This document shows positions 58,781-64,000 of a stretch of DNA of 64,000 nt, piece by piece (position 1 is the stretch's first letter; every line of letters begins with the position of its first letter). Below the pieces are notes generated by a model. The model was not told where the DNA came from. It made no database searches and worked only from the letters and a program-made list of their open reading frames with translations. The position numbers were made by a program, and so were the translations under genes. Source of the stretch: Piscinibacter lacus (GTDB taxonomy: Bacteria > Pseudomonadota > Gammaproteobacteria > Burkholderiales > Burkholderiaceae_C); NCBI RefSeq assembly GCF_016735685.1, contig NZ_JAERRA010000001.1, positions 1,798,001 to 1,862,000 on the forward strand. The letters are read 5' to 3'.

Positions 58781-60466
58781 ATGACGCAGCTGAAAGTAAA
58801 GCAGGCCAAACAGCGACTCTTGCAGCTTTTTGAGTCGCATCTTGACCTATCAGACATAAAGTCGTCGGATCCCGAGCGTGAAAATAAAGTGCTGAGTCGG
58901 TGCCTCGCGGCATATGCAATTTATCTATCGACTGGCTGCTCCGAAGCAGAAGCGGGCGGAGCCGTTTGGGACGGGCCCGATGACAACGGCATTGACGCGG
59001 CGTTCTTTGATGCCTCAGACTCACAAGTAATCCTCGTTCAATCCAAGTGGATAAACAAAGGGAGCGGCGAACCTGAAGCCGCAGAGATTGGATCATTTAC
59101 AAAGGGCGTTAAAGACGCAATCGAGCAAGACCAAGCAGACTTTCATAAGCGCTTGGCGTCGAAAATATCGGACATATTTGTCCGCCTGAGCACGCCCGGA
59201 ACATCAGTCAAGCTCGTCCTTATTACAACAGGTGCCAGTAAGCTAGCTTGCCACGGTGCTTCCCGCCTAGATAAGATTCTCGAAGATTTGAATGGCAATG
59301 ATCCTGAACCCATGGCTGAGGCCGTCGTATTGGGGCTCGCGGAGGTTTATCAAAGCTTGGCGAATGACGCACAAGCCGGCGCGGTGACGGTTGAGGGAAC
59401 GGTACTTGATTGGTCCTTTGTCGCGGCGCCATACCAAGCGTACTTTGGTGTGATTGATGGACTAACTCTAAAGCAATGGTGGATCGCATACGGGAAGAGA
59501 CTTGTCGCTAAGAACATTCGACACTCGCTCGGTGCAACAGAGGTAAACCTCCAAATTCGTCAGACCGCCAGCACTTCACCGGAAAGGTTCTGGTACTTCA
59601 ACAATGGAATCACGATGATCGCGGAGCAGGCCCCTAAGGCCCCCGCTGGCGCTGCGTCTCGTTCCGCCGCTCTGTTCTCTTTCAAAGGTGCATCGATTGT
59701 CAATGGTGCGCAAACCATCAGCTCACTCAGTAAAGTGCTTGATGACTCGAAACTTGGCCAAGTTCGGGTGACCTTCCGCGTAATCATCTTGTCCGGATCT
59801 CCGCCAGAACTAGGCCAGGAAGTCACGCGTACAAACAATCTCCAGAATCGAATCGAGCCTAGAGATTTTGTCGCACAGGACTCGGAGCAAAGCCGCCTTC
59901 GGACTGAGATGAGCATTGAGGGAATTGACTATCAGTTTGTTCGAAGCGACGAGGGGTCAACTACTCCGACGAGTTGTGAACTGATTGAGGTAACGACAGC
60001 GCTCGCATGCGCATCTGGTGATCCGGCCCTAGCAGTGCAGGTGAAAACTGGTTTGAGCCGTATCTATTCGGACCTTAAAAGGCCCCCTTATAAGGCGCTC
60101 TTCAATCCCACAGTTAGCGGCGCCCGCGCCTTTAACGCGACAGTCGTGCAGCGCGAAATCGACCAATGGATTGAGAAGAAGAAGCGGCAGATGCCTAAGA
60201 AGAGTGGCACTGGGTGGGGTTTACTTGTGCACGGGAACCGTATTCTTGCTGCCGGGGTCTTTGCTAAGATTCAACGAGATGTACTGGAACAGCCTATATC
60301 TTCGTTCCCGGCGCATCTTGCGTCGATGGACATTCCTGCCACCACTGGCGAGATCTACTCCAAGATGGTTGAAGCAATTCAAAGCCACTATCCGACCAAT
60401 TTCCTTGCGGTACTATTTAAGAACCCGTCAATGAGTCGCCATGTGTATATGTTGGGAACTGCTTGA
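58781..60466 (+). CDS. AIPR-family phage-defence protein
   Basis: A 561-residue protein of the AIPR (abortive infection phage resistance) family. The N-terminal part has a nuclease-like pattern, DDNGIDAAFFD (Asp72) then VILVQSKW (Gln87, Lys89), a variant of the PD-(D/E)xK site. The AIPR core follows: AKNIRHSLGATEVNLQIRQT (about 243-262), PERFWYFNNGITMIAEQ, and SIVNGAQTISSLSKVL (about 307-322), then TRTNNLQNRIEPRDF. It probably acts alone or with a host factor to stop phage growth. Base composition and codon use are clearly less GC-rich than flanking genes, pointing to horizontal transfer. No modification or toxin partner is adjacent. Confidence 0.87.
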   Translation: MTQLKVKQAKQRLLQLFESHLDLSDIKSSDPERENKVLSRCLAAYAIYLSTGCSEAEAGGAVWDGPDDNGIDAAFFDASDSQVILVQSKWINKGSGEPEAAEIGSFTKGVKDAIEQDQADFHKRLASKISDIFVRLSTPGTSVKLVLITTGASKLACHGASRLDKILEDLNGNDPEPMAEAVVLGLAEVYQSLANDAQAGAVTVEGTVLDWSFVAAPYQAYFGVIDGLTLKQWWIAYGKRLVAKNIRHSLGATEVNLQIRQTASTSPERFWYFNNGITMIAEQAPKAPAGAASRSAALFSFKGASIVNGAQTISSLSKVLDDSKLGQVRVTFRVIILSGSPPELGQEVTRTNNLQNRIEPRDFVAQDSEQSRLRTEMSIEGIDYQFVRSDEGSTTPTSCELIEVTTALACASGDPALAVQVKTGLSRIYSDLKRPPYKALFNPTVSGARAFNATVVQREIDQWIEKKKRQMPKKSGTGWGLLVHGNRILAAGVFAKIQRDVLEQPISSFPAHLASMDIPATTGEIYSKMVEAIQSHYPTNFLAVLFKNPSMSRHVYMLGTA

Positions 60467-60543
60467 GTTAACTCGGGCCAAGCCTTGTAGGCGCCAATTA
60501 TTCGATAGGGCGGCGACTGGTTCAGAAAATTAAGGGGCTTGAA

Positions 60544-61032
60544 GTGAATCTATTAAAATCTTGCTCAAGGATGGCTATTGTTTTGGCTATTGTGCCCGCG
60601 ACGGCGGCGGCTGGACTTTTTGGCCCAAGAAACTACGACGAATGCATTCTTGACTCAATGAAGGGCGTTACAAGTGATGTCGCTGCGCGTCTGATTGCGC
60701 GGTCATGCAGGGAAAAGTTCCCAGATAAGCCAGTGGCTCAAAAAAGAACAAGAAGCCTTTCGGCTCATGAGTTGGAGCAAGTGACAGGGCGCGCTGGCTA
60801 CAGCCACACAACCTACTTCATCGGGAACCTCCACAACGGTAACGCTCACATTACCGTCTCGCAAGTTTCTGTCAATGTCACAACCAAGGTGGGCGGAAAG
60901 GAGGTTTCGAGGACGTATGTTGCGGATGTGCTTATCGCGCCTCAGAGTACTGCGAATTTCAGTTTAAATATTGTAGTCGGGGACCAGGGGGCTAACTACT
61001 CCTGGGGACTGGTTGAGGCGCGCGGGTATTAA
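60544..61032 (+). CDS. Small secreted protein with NYDECILDSMKG motif
   Basis: A 162-residue protein from a GTG at 60544. A signal peptide (LLKSCSRMAIVLAIVPATAAA) is followed by FGPRNYDECILDSMKGVTSDVAARLIARSCREKFP, a Cys-pair motif seen in short membrane or secreted proteins from many proteobacteria. The rest is beta-rich: NGNAHITVSQVSVNVTTKVGGKEVSRTYVADVLIAPQSTANFSLNIVVGDQGANYSWGLVEARGY. It lies 77 bp after the AIPR gene in the same AT-richer patch. A defence accessory or an envelope role are both possible; function is unknown. Confidence 0.75.
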   Translation: MNLLKSCSRMAIVLAIVPATAAAGLFGPRNYDECILDSMKGVTSDVAARLIARSCREKFPDKPVAQKRTRSLSAHELEQVTGRAGYSHTTYFIGNLHNGNAHITVSQVSVNVTTKVGGKEVSRTYVADVLIAPQSTANFSLNIVVGDQGANYSWGLVEARGY

Positions 61033-61165
61033 CCCGCTTAGTTTTCGGCAAAGTTGGAGAAAAGATAGTTCTCTTTTCAGTTCTATCGGCGTTGACTTAG
61101 GGCGAAGCAGTCTGTCAGCGCCCTGAAGACGTGACTCAAATTGACTTGAGCCTTGAGGCTCTCCC

Positions 61166-62068
61166 TCAATCCGCCGGCTCGTCCCGCCCCTTGTCCTCCG
61201 CCTCCTGCGGTCTCACCGCCGCCCCCGCCGGCCTCCCCGCCGCCGCGGCATTCACCGCCGAAGCTAGCCGATCCCTCAGCCAGTTGAAAAGCTCGCGGTA
61301 GCTGCGGCCCTGGCGGGGTGCGGTGCCGGCGCGGGTGGTGTCGGGGCGGTCTTCGGCTTCCTGGCGGGCTTTGCGGATGAGGGCGCGCAGGCGGTGCAGG
61401 TCGCTGGCGGGGTGTTCGGCGGACCAGCGGTCGAAGGCTTCGTCGCTGGCCAGCAGTTCGGTGCGCCAGCGTTCGGCGCGGTGCAGGGCCAGGGTTTCGC
61501 GGGCGCGGCCCAGTTGGTGGGCGGCCACGGCTTCTTCGAGGGGGTCGAGGTCCAGCCCGCGCATGATCTTGCCGACGTACTGAAGCTGGCGGCGTCGGCC
61601 TTCGAAGCTTTTGGTCTTCTGCGCCATGACGATGGCGTCGAAGGCGCGTTCGGGCAGGTCCAGGGCTTTCAGGCGCACCAGCGGCAGTTCGAGCAGGGCT
61701 TCGCCCAGGCGCTGGGCGGCCAGGGCGTCGGTCTTGCGGCGGGTTCGGCTGGGGCGGCCGCTGCCTTCGGGCTCGACGGGGCCTTCGTCTTCGTCGGGGG
61801 CGGGGCCGCCGACGTAGATGCTTTCGGCGAGGTCTTCGGGGTCGTGCTCGTCTTCGAGCGCGGTCCAGCTTTCGGGCGGGCCGCGGAAGGGCAGGGGGGC
61901 GCCGCTGCCGGCCGGGCGCCGGCGGCGGCCTTCCTGCACGGGCAGGGTGGCGGGCGGCTTGGTGGCCGGGCCTTGTCCGCTGGGGGCGGGCAGGACGCGG
62001 TAGGTCTTGACTTTGGGGGAGCGGGCGGGCACGGCAGGGGGTGTTGGCACCCGTGCCGGACGCGGCAC
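61166..62068 (-). CDS. darP: Ribosome biogenesis factor DarP (YjgA)
   Basis: A 300-residue protein. The conserved DUF615/DarP helical bundle occupies about residues 108-285: RRKTDALAAQRLGEALLELPLVRLKALDLPE, IVMAQKTKSFEGRRRQLQYVGKIMRGLD, and RSYRELFNWLRDRL. Family members join late 50S assembly. The ~105-residue N-terminal extension is rich in Pro, Arg and acidic residues and is unusual. The start at 62068 is a GTG; several later GTGs could serve instead. It diverges from pmbA, 76 bp away. Confidence 0.9.
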   Translation of the reverse strand: MPRPARVPTPPAVPARSPKVKTYRVLPAPSGQGPATKPPATLPVQEGRRRRPAGSGAPLPFRGPPESWTALEDEHDPEDLAESIYVGGPAPDEDEGPVEPEGSGRPSRTRRKTDALAAQRLGEALLELPLVRLKALDLPERAFDAIVMAQKTKSFEGRRRQLQYVGKIMRGLDLDPLEEAVAAHQLGRARETLALHRAERWRTELLASDEAFDRWSAEHPASDLHRLRALIRKARQEAEDRPDTTRAGTAPRQGRSYRELFNWLRDRLASAVNAAAAGRPAGAAVRPQEAEDKGRDEPAD

Positions 62069-62144
62069 AAGGGGCCCGTATCATAGGTTTGACGGCCTGC
62101 AGGCCCGGCGCGGCCTTCCGGCCGGCGCGTCCTGCGGGCGACTG

Positions 62145-63587
62145 ATGGCCCATTCGCCCATGCCCCACGCTCCGATCTTCCCGACCCTTGCCGCCGTCGA
62201 GGCCGCTTCCCGCCGCGCCGCGGCCCTGGCCGCCACCGGTTTTGCCTATCCGCCTTCGCAGTTCCAGGACCTGGTCGAGCAGACCCTGGCCGAGGCCCGT
62301 AAGCTGGGCGCCAGCGATGCCGCCGCCGAGGTGAGCGAGGGCGCCGGCCTGACGGTGCAGGTGCGCAAGGGCGAGGTGGAGACGGTGGAGCGCAACCGCG
62401 ACAAGTCGCTGGGCGTCAGCGTCTACCTGGGCCAGCGCCGCGGGCATGCCAGCACCTCGGACTTTTCCGCCGCGGCCATCGCGCAGACGGTGCGCGCGGC
62501 TTACGACATCGCCCGCTTCACCGCCGAGGACCCGGCCGCGGGTCTGCCCGAGGCCGAGGACATGGCGAGCGCCGAGGAGGTGTCGCGCGACCTGGACCTC
62601 TACCACCCCTGGGCGCTGGATGCCGAGGGTGCGGTGGAGATCGCCCAGCGCTGCGAGGCGGCGGCCTTTGCGGTGGACCGGCGCATCCGCAATTCCGAGG
62701 GCGCCTCGGTCTCGGTGCAGCAGGCGCATTTCTGGGCGGGCAATTCGCGCGGCTTCCGCGGCGGCTACCCCAGCTCGCGGCATTCGCTGTCGGTGGCGCC
62801 CATCGCGCAGCTCGGCCGCGAGATGGAGCGGGACTACTGGTACAGCTCCGAGCGCCACCCGGACGCGCTGGCCGCGCCCGAGGCCGTGGGCCGCTACGCC
62901 GCCGAACGGGCGCTGGCCCGGCTGCACGGCCGCAAGGTGCCGACCTGCGAGGCGCCGGTGCTCTTCGAATCGGCGGTGGCGGTGGGCCTGCTGGGCGCCT
63001 ATGTACAGGCCACCAGCGGCAGCGCGCTGTACCGCAAGGCCAGCTTCCTGACCGAGAGCCTGGGCAAGCCGGTGTTCGCCAAGCACATCGACATTGACGA
63101 GGACCCGCATCTGCTGCGCGGCAAGGCCAGTTCGCCCTTCGACGACGAGGGCGTGGCCACCCGCGCCCGCCGCGTGGTGCAGGGCGGGGTGGTGCAGGGC
63201 TATTTCCTGTCGACCTACTCGGCGCGCAAGCTGGGCATGAAGACGACCGGCCATGCCGGCGGCTCGCACAACCTGACGCTGCGCAGCCGCCGCACCCAGC
63301 CGGGCGACGACCTGGACGAGATGCTGCGCAAGCTGGACCGCGGCCTGTTCGTCACCGAGCTGATGGGCCAGGGCGTGAACTATGTGACCGGCGACTATTC
63401 GCGCGGCGCGGCCGGCTACTGGGTGGAGGGCGGCAAGATCGTCCACCCGGTCAGCGAGGTGACGATCGCCGGCTCGCTGCCCAAGATGCTCAAGGGCATC
63501 GTCGCGGTCGGGGCCGATGCCTACACCTTCGGCGGCAAGACCCTGGGCTCGGTGCTGGTCGATCGCATGAAGATCGCGGGCTCCTGA
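62145..63587 (+). CDS. pmbA: TldE/PmbA metalloprotease subunit
   Basis: A 480-residue PmbA (TldE) of the TldD/PmbA family, which with TldD forms a protease that matures peptides such as microcin B17 and degrades CcdA. Features: ASDAAAEVSEGAGLTVQVRKGEVETVERNRDKSLGVSVY, TSDFSAAAIAQTVRAAYDIARFT, FESAVAVGLLGAYVQATSGSALYRKASFL and GGSHNLTLRSR, ending VDRMKIAGS. No HExxxH metal site is present, as expected for the TldE half. ATG 62145 is chosen, with a second Met five codons later. tldD is not in the window. The darP-pmbA divergent arrangement is common in betaproteobacteria. Confidence 0.93.
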   Translation: MAHSPMPHAPIFPTLAAVEAASRRAAALAATGFAYPPSQFQDLVEQTLAEARKLGASDAAAEVSEGAGLTVQVRKGEVETVERNRDKSLGVSVYLGQRRGHASTSDFSAAAIAQTVRAAYDIARFTAEDPAAGLPEAEDMASAEEVSRDLDLYHPWALDAEGAVEIAQRCEAAAFAVDRRIRNSEGASVSVQQAHFWAGNSRGFRGGYPSSRHSLSVAPIAQLGREMERDYWYSSERHPDALAAPEAVGRYAAERALARLHGRKVPTCEAPVLFESAVAVGLLGAYVQATSGSALYRKASFLTESLGKPVFAKHIDIDEDPHLLRGKASSPFDDEGVATRARRVVQGGVVQGYFLSTYSARKLGMKTTGHAGGSHNLTLRSRRTQPGDDLDEMLRKLDRGLFVTELMGQGVNYVTGDYSRGAAGYWVEGGKIVHPVSEVTIAGSLPKMLKGIVAVGADAYTFGGKTLGSVLVDRMKIAGS

Positions 63588-63622
63588 GCCCGCCCCCCGT
63601 TTGTGCCCCGGAGCCTGCGCGA

Positions 63623-64000
63623 TGCAACGTCGTTCCTTCGTCCGCCACGCCGGCCTGGCGGGTGTGCTGGCTGCCGGCACCGCGCCGGCGGTCGTTGGCG
63701 CGCAGCCGGCGCTGCGCTGGCGCCTGGCGTCGAGCTTCCCGAAGTCGCTCGACACCATCTATGGCGCGGCCGAGGTCTTCTCGCGCCGGGTGGCGGCCAT
63801 GTCGGGCGGGCGATTCCAGATCAGCGTGCATCCGGGCGGCGAGTTGATGCCGCCGCTGGCCGTGCTGGACGGGGTGCAGGGCGGCACGGTCGAGATCGGC
63901 CACACCGCGCCCTACTACTACTTCGGCAAGGACGAGACCTTCGCCATCGGCTGCACCATCCCCTTCGGCCTGAACTCGCGCCAGATGAGCGCCTGGATGA
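63623..64000 (+). CDS. TRAP transporter substrate-binding protein, DctP-type (partial)
   Basis: The first 126 codons of a gene that runs off the window. A twin-arginine signal (MQRRSFVRHAGLAGVLAAGT) precedes RWRLASSFPKSLDTIYGAAEVFSRRVAAMSGGRFQISVHPGGELMPPLAVLDGVQGGTVEIGHTAPYYYFGKD, the DctP/TAXI-like N-terminal lobe. It would be a periplasmic receptor for an organic acid of unknown identity. Membrane components would be expected just downstream. It follows pmbA by 35 bp, perhaps with its own promoter. Confidence 0.9.

Noticed and set aside
61083..63758. 891-codon minus-strand frame across darP and pmbA
   Set aside because: It crosses two well-supported genes in other frames and shows only compositional bias.

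Overview
The window is GC-rich chromosomal DNA from a betaproteobacterium, most likely of the order Burkholderiales. The evidence is gene content and protein style (imuA-imuB-dnaE2 cassette, Kup, PmbA, DarP, WaaA, DctP-type TRAP protein); the genus cannot be read from sequence alone. Two stretches look acquired: an integrase-bearing island at about 0.99-13.74 kb, and a visibly AT-richer patch at about 58.5-61.1 kb.

Left end (1-13760): the 3' end of a glycerophosphodiester phosphodiesterase gene is followed by xth (exonuclease III). xth is the target of a ~12.75 kb genomic island. A 14-bp direct repeat flanks the island, one copy inside codons 4-8 of xth and the other in an orphaned xth start region near 13.75 kb, so integration swapped the 5' end of the gene. 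The island carries a P4-type integrase, a small AlpA-like regulator, a Toprim primase, a D5-like helicase, several unknown zinc-ribbon or small proteins, and a complete Type I restriction-modification operon (hsdM-hsdS-hsdR). No phage structural genes are present, so it resembles a satellite-like element with defence cargo.

13.8-27 kb (minus strand): a DUF427 gene; the SOS mutasome operon imuA-imuB-dnaE2 with a LexA-like box; thyA-folA; an MsbA-like ABC exporter; and an FtsX-like permease with a CrtC/AttH-like lipocalin protein.

27-33 kb: plus-strand genes for an FkbM methyltransferase and two paralogous Gly/Leu-rich proteins lie between the FtsX permease and a LolD-like ATPase gene that would be its natural partner, suggesting an interrupted ABC operon. 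trhO lies upstream of the ATPase.

33-53 kb: dnaE (the replicative alpha subunit), a poorly coding gap, a secreted His-rich protein, a ModE/PBP-type regulator divergent from tupB-tupC (tungstate uptake, no tupA nearby), an AIM24 protein, phosphomannomutase and waaA (cell envelope), a DEAD-box RNA helicase, small envelope proteins, a PepSY/cytochrome b561 pair, a radical SAM enzyme whose SPASM-like cysteines precede the core, and cysE.

53-58 kb: a short KdpD-like kinase, a KdpE-like regulator and the potassium transporter kup. The same 11-bp-period direct repeat precedes both the kinase gene and kup, suggesting a dedicated regulon. mog follows on the other strand. The AT-richer patch carries a solitary AIPR-family phage-defence gene and a small secreted protein. 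The window ends with darP, pmbA and a truncated TRAP-transporter gene.
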